Positions 37,896 through 45,839 of a stretch of DNA of 64,000 nucleotides are shown here, piece after piece. The stretch is taken from contig AKCV02000022.1 of NCBI GenBank assembly GCA_000272025.2, positions 98,634 through 162,633 on the forward strand. The letters are read 5' to 3'. Origin of the DNA: Imbroritus primus. GTDB taxonomy: Bacteria > Pseudomonadota > Gammaproteobacteria > Burkholderiales > Burkholderiaceae. Within the stretch, counting starts at the first letter, position 1; each line of letters starts with the position of its first letter. Position numbers and translations under genes: made by a program. The notes beneath the pieces are model-generated. The model had not been told where the DNA came from and made no database searches. It was given only the letters and a program-made list of their open reading frames with translations.

Positions 37896-39014
37896 ATGCC
37901 ACTGATTGCAGAACCGACCACAGCCCAGCCACCCGGCCAGACCGGCGCGGCCAGCCCTGTGGCCCGCCCGCAATCCGGCGCGCAGTCGGCTTCCCCGCAA
38001 TCGCTCCCGCCATCGACAGCGGCCCCGGGCTCCACCGTCGTATCGGCCACCGCCCGCCTGCACCTCGGCTTTCTCGACCCCGGCGCATCGCTTGGCCGGC
38101 GCTTCGGCAGTCTCGGCCTGTCGATCGATGGCTTGTCGACCACTGTGGAACTGCTGCCGGCCAGCGAGGACCGCGGGGTGGCCAGCAACGATGCGGCACA
38201 TCCGGAATGCGCACGCGTCAGCCGCCTGCTGGCCGACCTGAAGCGCGCCGCCAACCTGCGCCAGGCCAGCGAGATCCGCCTGCACACCACGCTGCCGGCC
38301 CATGCCGGCTTCGGCTCCGGCACGCAGCTCGCGCTCGCGGTCGGGCGCGCCTTTGCCAACCAGTACCAGTTACCGTGGACCACTGCGGACATCGCGCGCA
38401 TCCTCGGTCGGGGCGGCCGTTCGGGCGTCGGCATCGCCGCCTTCGACCAGGGCGGCCTGCTGGTCGACGGCGGCCCGCAGAGCCCGGGACATGTCCCGCC
38501 ACTGCTGGCGCGCTTCGATTTTCCGGAAGCCTGGCGCATCGTGCTGGTCCAGGACGTGACGCGCACCGGCCTGCACGGCGACGCGGAAAAGACCGCTATC
38601 CGCGCCCTGCCGCCCTTTCCGCAGGAACTGGCGGCGCAGATGTGTCACCGCATCCTGATGCAGATCCTGCCCGCCACGGCGGAGGCCGATTTTGCTCCGT
38701 TCGCCGAGGGCGTCAACCTGTTGCAGAAGACCATCGGCGATTACTTTGCCTCGGCCCCGGGCGGCGACATGTACGCCAGCCCGGCCGTGGGACGCTTGTT
38801 GCACTGGGCCGGCCAGCACGCGCTTGCCGCCACAGGCCAGAGCTCGTGGGGCCCGACCGGGTTCGCCATCCTGCCGTCGCAGAGCGAAGCCGAGCGCTTG
38901 CTCCAGGCAGCGCGCCATGCCGGACTGGTCGACCCCGCCCTGCGCGTGCAGATCGTGCGCGGCCGCAACCGCGGCGCGCAGATCTCGCGCCCGGCCGCGG
39001 CGCGTACGGCCTGA
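37896..39014 (+). CDS. mptG: Beta-ribofuranosylaminobenzene 5'-phosphate synthase
   Basis: A 372-residue GHMP-superfamily protein. It couples p-aminobenzoate (4-hydroxybenzoate in archaea) to phosphoribosyl pyrophosphate, the first committed step of methanopterin arm synthesis. Visible motifs: VVSATARLHLGFLDP near residue 48, the GHMP loop LPAHAGFGSGTQLALAVGRA, and LGRGGRSGVGIAAFDQGGLLVDGG. The first 45 residues are Pro/Ala-rich and variable. Start: ATG at 37896 with GAGGAGA. A sigma-54-like promoter ends 33 bases upstream. It heads the operon mptG-mtdB-ATP-grasp-mch-rimK-like-citG-like. Confidence 0.93.
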   Translation: MPLIAEPTTAQPPGQTGAASPVARPQSGAQSASPQSLPPSTAAPGSTVVSATARLHLGFLDPGASLGRRFGSLGLSIDGLSTTVELLPASEDRGVASNDAAHPECARVSRLLADLKRAANLRQASEIRLHTTLPAHAGFGSGTQLALAVGRAFANQYQLPWTTADIARILGRGGRSGVGIAAFDQGGLLVDGGPQSPGHVPPLLARFDFPEAWRIVLVQDVTRTGLHGDAEKTAIRALPPFPQELAAQMCHRILMQILPATAEADFAPFAEGVNLLQKTIGDYFASAPGGDMYASPAVGRLLHWAGQHALAATGQSSWGPTGFAILPSQSEAERLLQAARHAGLVDPALRVQIVRGRNRGAQISRPAAARTA

Positions 39015-39052
39015 TGGCACGCATGACGGACCACACGACATTCAGCACTGCA

Positions 39053-39085
39053 CGCGCGGACTGACCGCGCGCTCCTCCATTTTTT
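39053..39085 (+). terminator. Hairpin with T run between mptG and mtdB
   Basis: CGCGCGG (39053-39059) and CCGCGCG (39065-39071) with a 5-base loop. Six T residues start 8 bases after the stem (39080-39085). The gap makes it a weak terminator, which could attenuate transcription between mptG and mtdB. Confidence 0.4.
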
Positions 39086-39110
39086 CTGACGGATCGAGGG
39101 ATTCCACACC

Positions 39111-40016
39111 ATGGCACGCCGTACCATCCTGCACATGTTCACTCCGGGCAAACAGATGAGCCCTTTCGACGTCAACATGGGTGTTGACGCCGGCTACGAG
39201 GTTGCCGTGCCGTACTGCGAAGTCGGCATGGACAATATCGTCGCCATGACCCAGGACGCGATCTTTTCACGCGGCCCCAAGGGCGTCGCCAGCACCGGCA
39301 TCTTTATCGGCGGGCGCGACGTGGTGATGGCCGCCGACATGCTGGCCCTGGCGCGTGGCGCCATGGTCCCGCCGTTCGAAGTACCGGTGTTTGCCGATCC
39401 CAGCGGCTCGTACACCACGGCGGCGGCGCTGGTGGCGTCGGTGGAACGGCAGCTGCGCAAGGCGCACAACACCGATTTCGCCGGACGCCGCGTGCTGGTG
39501 CTCGGCGGCAGCGGCGCGGTGGGCCGCATTGCCGGCGCACTGGCCTCGCAACTCGGCGCCCAGGTCTGGCTGTCGAGCCGCAAGACCACCGAGGAGGCCG
39601 CGCGCGTCGCCGAGGAAACCAACAAGCGCTTCAATGCACATACCGAGGGCGTGGTGATCCGCACGAGCGACATGCTGCAGTCGGTGCTGTCGGATACCGA
39701 CGTGGTGTTCGCCACCGCCAGCGCCGGCGTACAGGTGATCAGCGAGAGCGAGCGCGCCGCCGCCCGCAAGCTGCTGGTGGCTGCCGATGTCAACGCCGTG
39801 CCGCCGGCCGGCATTGCCGGCGTGGGCGTGATGGATGACGGCAAGCGTATCGGCGACAGCAATGCCGTCGGCATCGGCGCGCTGGCGATCGGCAACGTCA
39901 AGTACCAGGTGCAGCACCGCCTGTTCGTGCAGATGCGCGAATCCGCCAAACCGGTCTACCTCGGCTTCGAGGAAGCCATGGCAATGGCCCGCGACGTCGC
40001 GGCGGAGCTGGACTGA
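39111..40016 (+). CDS. mtdB: NAD(P)-dependent methylene-H4MPT dehydrogenase
   Basis: A 301-residue enzyme oxidising methylene-H4MPT to methenyl-H4MPT. The N terminus RTILHMFTPGKQMSPFDVNMGVDAGYE and the segment VAMTQDAIFSRGPKGVASTGIFIGG are characteristic of MtdA/MtdB. The dinucleotide motif is VLVLGGSGAVGRIAGALASQ, followed by SSRKTTEEA, whose Ser-Arg-Lys suggests NADP as well as NAD. The operon with mch, fae and methanopterin genes supports MtdB rather than the folate-linked MtdA. Start ATG at 39111; the ribosome site is modest (GAGGGA). The downstream gene starts 5 bases later. Confidence 0.92.
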   Translation: MARRTILHMFTPGKQMSPFDVNMGVDAGYEVAVPYCEVGMDNIVAMTQDAIFSRGPKGVASTGIFIGGRDVVMAADMLALARGAMVPPFEVPVFADPSGSYTTAAALVASVERQLRKAHNTDFAGRRVLVLGGSGAVGRIAGALASQLGAQVWLSSRKTTEEAARVAEETNKRFNAHTEGVVIRTSDMLQSVLSDTDVVFATASAGVQVISESERAAARKLLVAADVNAVPPAGIAGVGVMDDGKRIGDSNAVGIGALAIGNVKYQVQHRLFVQMRESAKPVYLGFEEAMAMARDVAAELD

Positions 40017-40021
40017 CGGCC

Positions 40022-41227
40022 ATGGGTGCGCCGGAGCTCATCGTCGCCGGGCTGTCTGCCCGCATGATGACCGAATCGGCGCACGCCGCCGGCTTCGAGG
40101 TGACGGCGCTCGACCTGTTCGGCGATGCGGATACACGTCATGCCGCACACGCCTGGGAGCCCATCGGCAATCCTGCCACCCTGACCATTTCCGCCGAGGC
40201 GACGCTGGCAGCGCTGCAGCGTCTGCGCCTGCGGCCGCCGCTGGTCGGCTGGGTCGCCGGGACCGGCTTCGAGGATCAGCCCGACCTGCTGGAGGCCGGC
40301 GCCCGGATCGTGCCGCTGCTGGGCAATCCGCCCGACACGGTGCGCCTGCTCAAGGATCCGGAACGCTTCTTCGGCATGCTGCAGGAACTTGGCATTCCCC
40401 ACCCGGAAACGCGCCTGACGCCGCCGGACGATCCCCACGGCTGGCTGTGCAAGGCCATTGGCGGCGCGGGCGCGTGGCATATCCGTCCGGCGGAAGAAGC
40501 GCGGCCCGGCATGCAGGCGTATTTCCAGCGGCAGATGCCCGGCATTCCCATGTCGGTGATCTTCCTCGCCCACCAGGGCGGGGCGCGCGGCAGCGTGCGG
40601 ATCCTCGGCATCAACCGCCAGTGGATCGGCCAGCGCAGCGATATGCCCTATGTGTTCGAGGGCGTCAGCGGCCCGGTGACCCTGCCGCCGCAGATCATGC
40701 AGCACCTCGCGGATGCCGTGCAGGGCATCGCACGCACCTGCGGGCTGGTCGGCCTGAACAGTCTCGACTTCCTGTTCGACGCGCCCGATTTCCATGTGCT
40801 GGAAGTCAATCCGCGGCCCACCGCCGCGATGGCGCTGTATGAAGACCGTTATGCGCACGGCCTGATGCATGCACATGTCCAGGCGTGCCAGGGCGTCACG
40901 CCCATGCCGCAGCGCATCGAGACACCTGCCGTGCGCGGCTGCCGTACCGTATTCGCGGAGCATGAGCAGCACATCAATGCCTCGCTCTCCGGTACGCTCA
41001 TGCGCGCCGGATGGTGCCATGACATTCCGGTGCCGGGCATCCGCATCGGTGCGGGCGAACCGCTCTGCACCGTTTCCGCCTGCGCCACTTCCCTCGCCGC
41101 GGTCGATGCCTTGCTGCATGACCGCTGCACGCAAACCCTTGATTACCTGAAGGCCCTGCATGTCGACAACCATGTCCCAAGCCGCCGTTCCGACCATCCT
41201 CTCCCGGCCCAGCGTCAACGCCCTTAG
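40022..41227 (+). CDS. ATP-grasp protein of the H4MPT island, function unknown
   Basis: A 401-residue ATP-grasp protein. The N terminus is a Rossmann-like preATP-grasp fold (ELIVAGLSARMMTESAHAAG). The ATP-binding lysine lies near GWLCKAIGGAGAWHIRP, with RILGINRQWIG and the metal-binding VGLNSLDFLFD...FHVLEVNPRPTAAM further on. It probably makes an amide, ester or carboxyphosphate intermediate. Homologues occur in bacterial methanopterin gene islands, but I cannot state their proven role. Addition of a side chain to the cofactor is a fair guess. The gene sits 5 bases after mtdB, and its last 68 bases overlap mch in another frame. Confidence 0.8.
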   Translation: MGAPELIVAGLSARMMTESAHAAGFEVTALDLFGDADTRHAAHAWEPIGNPATLTISAEATLAALQRLRLRPPLVGWVAGTGFEDQPDLLEAGARIVPLLGNPPDTVRLLKDPERFFGMLQELGIPHPETRLTPPDDPHGWLCKAIGGAGAWHIRPAEEARPGMQAYFQRQMPGIPMSVIFLAHQGGARGSVRILGINRQWIGQRSDMPYVFEGVSGPVTLPPQIMQHLADAVQGIARTCGLVGLNSLDFLFDAPDFHVLEVNPRPTAAMALYEDRYAHGLMHAHVQACQGVTPMPQRIETPAVRGCRTVFAEHEQHINASLSGTLMRAGWCHDIPVPGIRIGAGEPLCTVSACATSLAAVDALLHDRCTQTLDYLKALHVDNHVPSRRSDHPLPAQRQRP

Positions 41228-42179
41228 CGCCCCGAGTGTCGCCCGCCTGCTGGAGCGCAGCGCCGAATGGAACCTTGCCTGCAGCGAGGGGCCGCTCGGC
41301 GTGCGCGTGATCGACGCCGGCATCGACGCGCTAGGCAGTGTGGCTGCCGGCGTCGCCATCACCGGCATCTGCATGGGCGGACTCGGCGAAGTACGCTTGC
41401 GGCATGGCGGTGACAGCGAACAATGGCCCACCTGGATCGACGTGCATAGCGCACAGCCGGTGCTCGCCTGCCTGGCGAGCCAGTACGCCGGCTGGAGCCT
41501 GTCGGCCAGCAAGGAAGAGACTGGCGGCAAGAAATTCTTCGCACTCGGCTCCGGCCCGGCACGCGCGCTGGCCGGACGCGAGCCGCTGTTCGAGGAACTC
41601 GGCTACCGCGACCAGCCCGGCGCCGCCTGCCTCGTGCTCGAAGTCGACCGCCCGCCGCCTGAAGTGGTGATCCGCAAGGTGCTGCGCGATTGCGGGCTGG
41701 AGCCGCATCAGCTCACGGTCATCCTGACGCCCACCACCAGCCTCGCCGGCACCACGCAAGTGGTCGGCCGCGTGCTCGAAGTCGCCCTGCACAAGGCGCA
41801 TGTCCTCGGCTTTGCGCTGCACGACATCGTCGGCGGCAGCGCCTCCGCTCCGCTCCCGCCGCCCGGCGCGGATGGCGGCGAAGCCATGGGTCGCACCAAC
41901 GATGCCATCCTCTACGGCGGCCGCGTGCAGCTCACGGTGAATACCGACGACGACAAGGCGCGTGCGCTGGCCAACGATCTGCCGTCGATGCGCTCGCCCG
42001 ACTACGGCCGGCCGTTTGCCGACATCTTCCGGGAAGTCGAGTACGATTTCTACAAGATCGACCCCAACCTCTTTGCCCCCGCCGAGGTGTGGGTCAGCAA
42101 TCTCGCCAGCGGCCGCACGTGGCACGCCGGCGCGCTCAATATGCCGCTGCTGCGGGGACAGTGGCTGCAGGAAGCATGA
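41160..42179 (+). CDS. mch: Methenyl-H4MPT cyclohydrolase
   Basis: A 339-residue enzyme hydrolysing methenyl-H4MPT to 5-formyl-H4MPT. The family is recognisable from VNALSAPSVARLLERSAEWN, GGLGEVRL, SSGPARAL-like GSGPARALAGREPLFEELGY, and the C-terminal SPDYGRPFADIFREVEYDFYKIDPN. The ATG at 41160 lies inside the preceding ATP-grasp gene (68-base overlap). A second ATG at 41172 would shorten the overlap slightly. The downstream RimK-like gene starts one base after the stop. The product feeds the FhcABCD complex encoded 11 kb downstream. Confidence 0.95.
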   Translation: MSTTMSQAAVPTILSRPSVNALSAPSVARLLERSAEWNLACSEGPLGVRVIDAGIDALGSVAAGVAITGICMGGLGEVRLRHGGDSEQWPTWIDVHSAQPVLACLASQYAGWSLSASKEETGGKKFFALGSGPARALAGREPLFEELGYRDQPGAACLVLEVDRPPPEVVIRKVLRDCGLEPHQLTVILTPTTSLAGTTQVVGRVLEVALHKAHVLGFALHDIVGGSASAPLPPPGADGGEAMGRTNDAILYGGRVQLTVNTDDDKARALANDLPSMRSPDYGRPFADIFREVEYDFYKIDPNLFAPAEVWVSNLASGRTWHAGALNMPLLRGQWLQEA

Positions 42180-42180
42180 C

Positions 42181-43209
42181 ATGACCGTGCACGCGCACAT
42201 CCCGGCCGGCATCCCGCCAACCCAGCCAACCCGGCCGACCCGGTCCCCAGGCCGCCCCTTGCGCGCCGCCATCATGACCGATGAAACCGGCTGGCACACC
42301 ACACGGCTCAAGCGCGCCCTGCGCGCGCGCGGCTGCGAAGGACGCTGCGTGGACCTCGCCGATTGCGGCTTCGACCTGACGCGGCACTGGCACGGCCTCT
42401 CAATCCCCGGCTACGGCCGCGAGCTGCCCGATGCGGTGATCGTGCGCGGCATCGCCGGCGGCAGCTTCGAGCAGGTCACGCTGCGCCTGGGCATCCTGCA
42501 TGCGCTGCGCGAACTTGGCGTGCCCGTCTACAACGATGCGCGCGCCATCGAACGCAGCGTCGACAAGGGCATGACCAGTTTCCTGCTGCACCGCGCCGGC
42601 ATCGCTACGCCCGCCGCGTGGGTCACGGAATCGGCCCCGCACGCGCAGCGCATCGTCATGCGCGAGGGCGCGGCGGGCCGCGCGCTGGTGCTCAAGCCGC
42701 TGTTCGGTTCACAGGGCAAGGGGCTGACGCGTGCCGGCCATGTGGACGGCGCGCCAGCCGCCCTGCCCCGCCTCGCACCGTACGGCCACGTGGCTTATCT
42801 GCAGCGCTTCCAGGCGGCCCGCACGGCACCCGGCTTCGACTGGCGCATCCTCGTTGTCGGCGGCCGCGCGGTGGCCGCGATGCGGCGCATCAGTGCCGGC
42901 TGGATCCACAATGTGGCGCAAGGCGCGCGCTGCGAAGCGGCCGACATTCCGCCCGCGCTGGCCGATCTGGCAATCCGCGCGACGGCCGCACTGGGCCTCG
43001 ACTATGCCGGCATCGACCTGATGCCGGCCGGAGAAGACCGTGCTGATGGCGCTGGCGCGGTGGTGATCGAAGTCAACGGCGTGGCGGCGTGGCGCGGCCT
43101 GCAATCGACCACCGAGGTCGATATCGCCGGCTTGCTGGTGGACGACCTGCTGCAACGCCGGCTCGGCATACCCCTTCTCGCCGACGCAGTCCAGGGAAGC
43201 GCCGCATGA
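42181..43209 (+). CDS. RimK-type ATP-grasp ligase of the H4MPT island
   Basis: A 342-residue RimK-family ATP-grasp protein. Visible: LRAAIMTDETGWHTTRLKRALRARG at the start of the fold, VYNDARAIERSVDKGMTSFLLHRAG, the ATP-binding LVLKPLFGSQGKGLTRAG, DWRILVVGGRAVAAMRR and the metal site VVIEVNGVAAWRG. RimK-type enzymes add glutamate. In archaea a member (MptN) adds the terminal glutamate of tetrahydrosarcinapterin, so glutamylation of the bacterial methanopterin analogue or of methylofuran is likely. The first 30 residues are Pro/Thr-rich, and ATG 42274 is an alternative start. It overlaps the next gene by 4 bases. Confidence 0.83.
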   Translation: MTVHAHIPAGIPPTQPTRPTRSPGRPLRAAIMTDETGWHTTRLKRALRARGCEGRCVDLADCGFDLTRHWHGLSIPGYGRELPDAVIVRGIAGGSFEQVTLRLGILHALRELGVPVYNDARAIERSVDKGMTSFLLHRAGIATPAAWVTESAPHAQRIVMREGAAGRALVLKPLFGSQGKGLTRAGHVDGAPAALPRLAPYGHVAYLQRFQAARTAPGFDWRILVVGGRAVAAMRRISAGWIHNVAQGARCEAADIPPALADLAIRATAALGLDYAGIDLMPAGEDRADGAGAVVIEVNGVAAWRGLQSTTEVDIAGLLVDDLLQRRLGIPLLADAVQGSAA

Positions 43210-44123
43210 TGCAGGCGCCCTCTCCCGACGACCTGGGCGGCACGGCCCAGCAGGCCTTCCTGTGGGCCTGCATGCTCGACGTGATGGTCAGCAAGCCCGG
43301 CAATGTCAGTCTGCAGAGCGCCGGCCACGGTATGACGGCCGCATTGTTTATCGCCAGCGCCAAGGCGTCGGGCCCCGCCATCGCCGCACCTGGCGAAACG
43401 GTGGGCAGCCGCATCGAACGTGCGGTCCGCCTGACGCGGGCCGTGGCGCACTGCAATACCAATCTCGGCATCCTGCTGCTGTGCGCACCGCTGGCCGCGG
43501 CACTGGAACGGCCGGCGCTGGCGACGGCGGGCCTGCCCGGCATCGGCGCGTTGCGGCAAGCGGTGGAACAGGTGCTCGCAGACCTCACTGTGGCGGATGC
43601 CGAGGCCGCCTACCGGGCCATCGCCCATGCCAGCCCGGGTGGCCTTGGCGATGCGCCGGAACAGGACGTCGCCGCAGTACCGACCGTCGACCTGCGCACT
43701 GCCATGCGCATGGCAGCCATGCGCGACACCATCGCCCGGCAGTACGCCCACGGCTTCGCCGACCTGTTCGACCTGGGCCTGCCGGCCTTTCATGCGGCCA
43801 TGCAGCGCCATGCCAGTCCGGCGCGCAGCCTGCACACGGCGGTGCTGGAAACGTATCTTGCCTGGCTGGGACGTTTTCCCGACTCGCATATCGTCCGCAA
43901 GCACGGCCTCGATGTCGCACAAAGTGTCACGGAACAGGCACGCGACCTCAAAAAGCGTTGCAACGATGGGAATGGCCCCGATCTCCACCTGCTGGCGGAA
44001 TGGGACCGTTCGCTCAAGGCGTGCGGCATCAATCCCGGTACCAGCGCAGACCTGACCGTGGCTACAGCGATGATTGCGGCCCTCGTGAGCCCGGCACTAT
44101 GCGCGATCCAGCCGGCTCCCTGA
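43206..44123 (+). CDS. CitG/MdcB-like triphosphoribosyl-dephospho-CoA synthase family protein
   Basis: A 305-residue all-helical protein of the CitG superfamily, seen in CMLDVMVSKPGNVSLQSAGHGMTAA, AHCNTNLGILLLCAPLAAAL and TSADLTVATAMIAA. CitG joins dephospho-CoA and ATP to make the prosthetic-group precursor of citrate lyase, but no citrate or malonate decarboxylase genes are here. Homologues are conserved in bacterial methanopterin islands. By analogy it may join a phosphoribosyl or nucleotide group to a pterin or furan precursor. The ATG overlaps the RimK-like stop (ATGATG). It is the last gene of this run before fae. Confidence 0.8.
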   Translation: MMQAPSPDDLGGTAQQAFLWACMLDVMVSKPGNVSLQSAGHGMTAALFIASAKASGPAIAAPGETVGSRIERAVRLTRAVAHCNTNLGILLLCAPLAAALERPALATAGLPGIGALRQAVEQVLADLTVADAEAAYRAIAHASPGGLGDAPEQDVAAVPTVDLRTAMRMAAMRDTIARQYAHGFADLFDLGLPAFHAAMQRHASPARSLHTAVLETYLAWLGRFPDSHIVRKHGLDVAQSVTEQARDLKKRCNDGNGPDLHLLAEWDRSLKACGINPGTSADLTVATAMIAALVSPALCAIQPAP

Positions 44124-44149
44124 GGGCAAAACCGGTCCGGCAGCGGGGT

Positions 44150-44166
44150 CTGGCATGGAAAGTGTT
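44150..44166 (+). promoter_or_regulatory. Sigma-54-like element before fae
   Basis: CTGGCATG-GAAA-GTGTT: the minus 24 half has one mismatch to YTGGCACG. The minus 12 half has GT instead of GC (10/13 overall). Predicted start would be about 50 bases before the fae ATG. Confidence 0.3.
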
Positions 44167-44225
44167 AGTGAAGATGTGACGCATCGCGTCCCATTTTGCA
44201 TCCAACATTTTCGGGAGACGTACAC

Positions 44226-44738
44226 ATGGCAAAGATCAATCGAGTAATGGTCGGCGAGTCGCTGGTCGGAGACGGCAACGAAGTCGCGCACATCGACCTG
44301 CTGATCGGACCTCGTGGTTCGGCAGTTGAAACCGCCTTCTGTAATGCCCTGGTGAACAACAAGGACGGTTTCACTTCGCTGCTGGCTGTGGTCGCCCCCA
44401 ACCTGCTCGCCAAGCCGAACACCGTCATGTTCAACAAGGTGACCATCAAGGGCGCCAAGCAAGCCGTGCAGATGTTCGGCCCGGCCCAGCGCGCCGTCGC
44501 CATGGCAGTGGCTGACAGCGTCGAGGACGGCACCATCCCGGCCGACGAAGCCGACGACCTGTTCATCTGCGTCGGCGTGTTCATCCACTGGCTCGCCGAA
44601 GACGACGCCAAGATCCAGGACTACAACTACAAGGCCACCCGCGAAGCTATCCAGCGCGCCGTGTCCGGTTCGCCGACGGCCAAGGAAGTGGTTGGCAAGA
44701 AGGGTTCGGCCGACCATCCGTTCCAGGCTCACGCCTAA
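44226..44738 (+). CDS. fae: Formaldehyde-activating enzyme
   Basis: A 170-residue enzyme that speeds condensation of formaldehyde with H4MPT to methylene-H4MPT. The sequence [20 protein letters not shown], with [15 protein letters not shown] next, is canonical. His22 corresponds to the catalytic His17 of the mature enzyme. Further conserved segments are [22 protein letters not shown] and [25 protein letters not shown]. Start: ATG at 44226 with GGGAG upstream. Base use is lower in rare GC-rich codons than its neighbours (GTT, GCT, AAC/AAG dominate), as expected for a very highly expressed protein. It is separated from the upstream operon by 102 bases and can be expressed on its own. Confidence 0.97.
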   Translation: MAKINRVMVGESLVGDGNEVAHIDLLIGPRGSAVETAFCNALVNNKDGFTSLLAVVAPNLLAKPNTVMFNKVTIKGAKQAVQMFGPAQRAVAMAVADSVEDGTIPADEADDLFICVGVFIHWLAEDDAKIQDYNYKATREAIQRAVSGSPTAKEVVGKKGSADHPFQAHA

Positions 44739-44752
44739 GACGGAAGCAGCGA

Positions 44753-44777
44753 AGTCGGCCGTCATTCCGGGCCGACT
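44753..44777. repeat. Hairpin downstream of fae
   Basis: AGTCGGCC (44753-44760) and GGCCGACT (44770-44777) with a 9-base loop. No T run follows on the plus strand. It probably stabilises the 3' end of the fae mRNA or contributes to termination between the convergent fae and folB genes. Confidence 0.5.
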
Positions 44778-44880
44778 GGTTCATTGGACGCCGGTGGCGT
44801 TCAATGGATCGGCATGCGGCGTGGAGAACCGTGCCGCGTGCCGCACTGAAGCATGCCTCATGCATGCCTCATCAGGCAGC

Positions 44881-45405
44881 TCAGGATGGCACCATGCCGT
44901 GTCCCATCCAATCCAGCAGCGATCCACCCTGCCGCGCCACGGACCGGCGGCGCTCGATGGCGACGCCCACGGCATCCACATCCTCGAATTTCTTCGGCTT
45001 GACTACCACGACCCGCACCCAGTGCGCGCCAAAATCGTCCAGCACCATGCTCGCAATCCGTTCGGCAAAGGCTTCCAGCAGTTGCAAGCGATGCGTCTGC
45101 ATCAGCTCGCGCAATCCCTCGCGAATCTGCCCGTAGTGGATTGTGTCGCCGATCTGGTCCGTGCTGCAGGCCACGCTACGCGGGAGGCCGGCCGTCACGT
45201 CGATGCGCAGCGGCTGTGGCTGGTCGAGTTCGCACGGGTCGATGCCGATGATGGTTTGGCCTTCGAAGCCCTGCACGAAGATCAGGTCCATCTGGGCAGC
45301 ATCGGCGGGGATCGCGCCGAGCGCGAGGCCGGCCTGTGTGCCGTTGGCGTGGCCCGGGAATGCCGCTGCCGCCCCTGCCGGTACCGTGAAGTCGTCTCGT
45401 CTCAT
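44881..45405 (-). CDS. folB: Dihydroneopterin aldolase-like protein
   Basis: A 174-residue FolB-fold protein. After about 35 variable residues comes AAQMDLIFVQGFEGQTIIGIDPCEL, then QPLRIDV and the active-site region TDQIGDTIHYGQIREGLRELMQTHRLQLLEAFAERIA, with VRVVVVKPKKFEDVDAVGVAIERR at the end. It cleaves dihydroneopterin to 6-hydroxymethyl-dihydropterin and glycolaldehyde, an early pterin step shared by folate and methanopterin. Its place in the island suggests a dedicated copy. It is about 50 residues longer than usual FolB. The start ATG at 45405 has GGAGCAGGGA upstream. Confidence 0.88.
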   Translation of the reverse strand: MRRDDFTVPAGAAAAFPGHANGTQAGLALGAIPADAAQMDLIFVQGFEGQTIIGIDPCELDQPQPLRIDVTAGLPRSVACSTDQIGDTIHYGQIREGLRELMQTHRLQLLEAFAERIASMVLDDFGAHWVRVVVVKPKKFEDVDAVGVAIERRRSVARQGGSLLDWMGHGMVPS

Positions 45406-45469
45406 TCCCTGCTCCTGGTCTCTGGCCCGTGGCCCGGCGGCCCCATCGACCGCACATGGCGGGAGACGA

Positions 45470-45486
45470 CGCAAAAAACAGGCCAC
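45470..45486 (-). promoter_or_regulatory. Sigma-54-like promoter before folB
   Basis: Minus strand GTGGCCTG-TTTT-TTGCG: GG and GC are 12 bases apart and TTGC is perfect, with 9/13 defined positions matched. The predicted start lies about 53 bases before the folB ATG. Confidence 0.35.
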
Positions 45487-45639
45487 CGCCACGCGCCGTC
45501 CCTGCTCCATGCCGCATGCCATGGTTGGCTTCATGCGATCGCGCCCGACCCTTGCGCTACAATGGCTTCAAAACCGCCGTCTTCCGCGCGCAGGGCGCGC
45601 CGCGACGGCCATACCGAGAAGACCGGATGCGCACCGGCG

Positions 45640-45656
45640 TGGCACACAGTGTTGCA
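45640..45656 (+). promoter_or_regulatory. Minus 24/minus 12-like pair upstream of dmrB with one extra base
   Basis: TGGCAC-ACAGTG-TTGCA: both hexamer-like elements are exact, but the spacer is 6 rather than 5 bases, so it may not function as a sigma-54 promoter. It lies about 185 bases before the dmrB start. Confidence 0.2.
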
Positions 45657-45839
45657 GTGACGACACAGGACGTGCCCGGCCATCGCTTCCGGCGGGAGAC
45701 CCTGGCTCGCTGCCACCATGCCGTGATGGCGTAATGGCGTGGGCATGAACCGTGCATCAGGCTGCTGACGGCCACCGCTGGCCCCAACACCGGCCCGGAA
45801 CCTGGCCCGACGCATCGCCAATGCACGTCCACCGTTGAT

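Larger units (their letters stand above)
45406..45839. other. Divergent regulatory region between folB and dmrB
   Basis: These 434 bases have no supported gene. They hold a sigma-54-like promoter for folB on the minus strand (45470-45486). An almost perfect but wrongly spaced minus 24/minus 12 pair facing dmrB lies at 45640-45656. A lone TACAAT at 45558 lacks a minus 35 partner. Confidence 0.6.

Noticed and set aside
34952..38566. Very long antisense open frame (about 1200 codons) opposite the AcoR-like gene, pcd and mptG
   Set aside because: It lies wholly antisense to genes with clear motifs, has an Arg/His/Ala-rich composition typical of GC-rich shadow frames, and no recognisable domain.
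39015..39031. TGGCACG minus 24-like element right after the mptG stop, upstream of mtdB
   Set aside because: The minus 24 half is perfect, but the position for the minus 12 half reads ACGGA without GC, so it is probably chance.
45558..45563. TACAAT as a minus 10 element in the folB-dmrB region
   Set aside because: No minus 35-like hexamer at 15-19 bases upstream.
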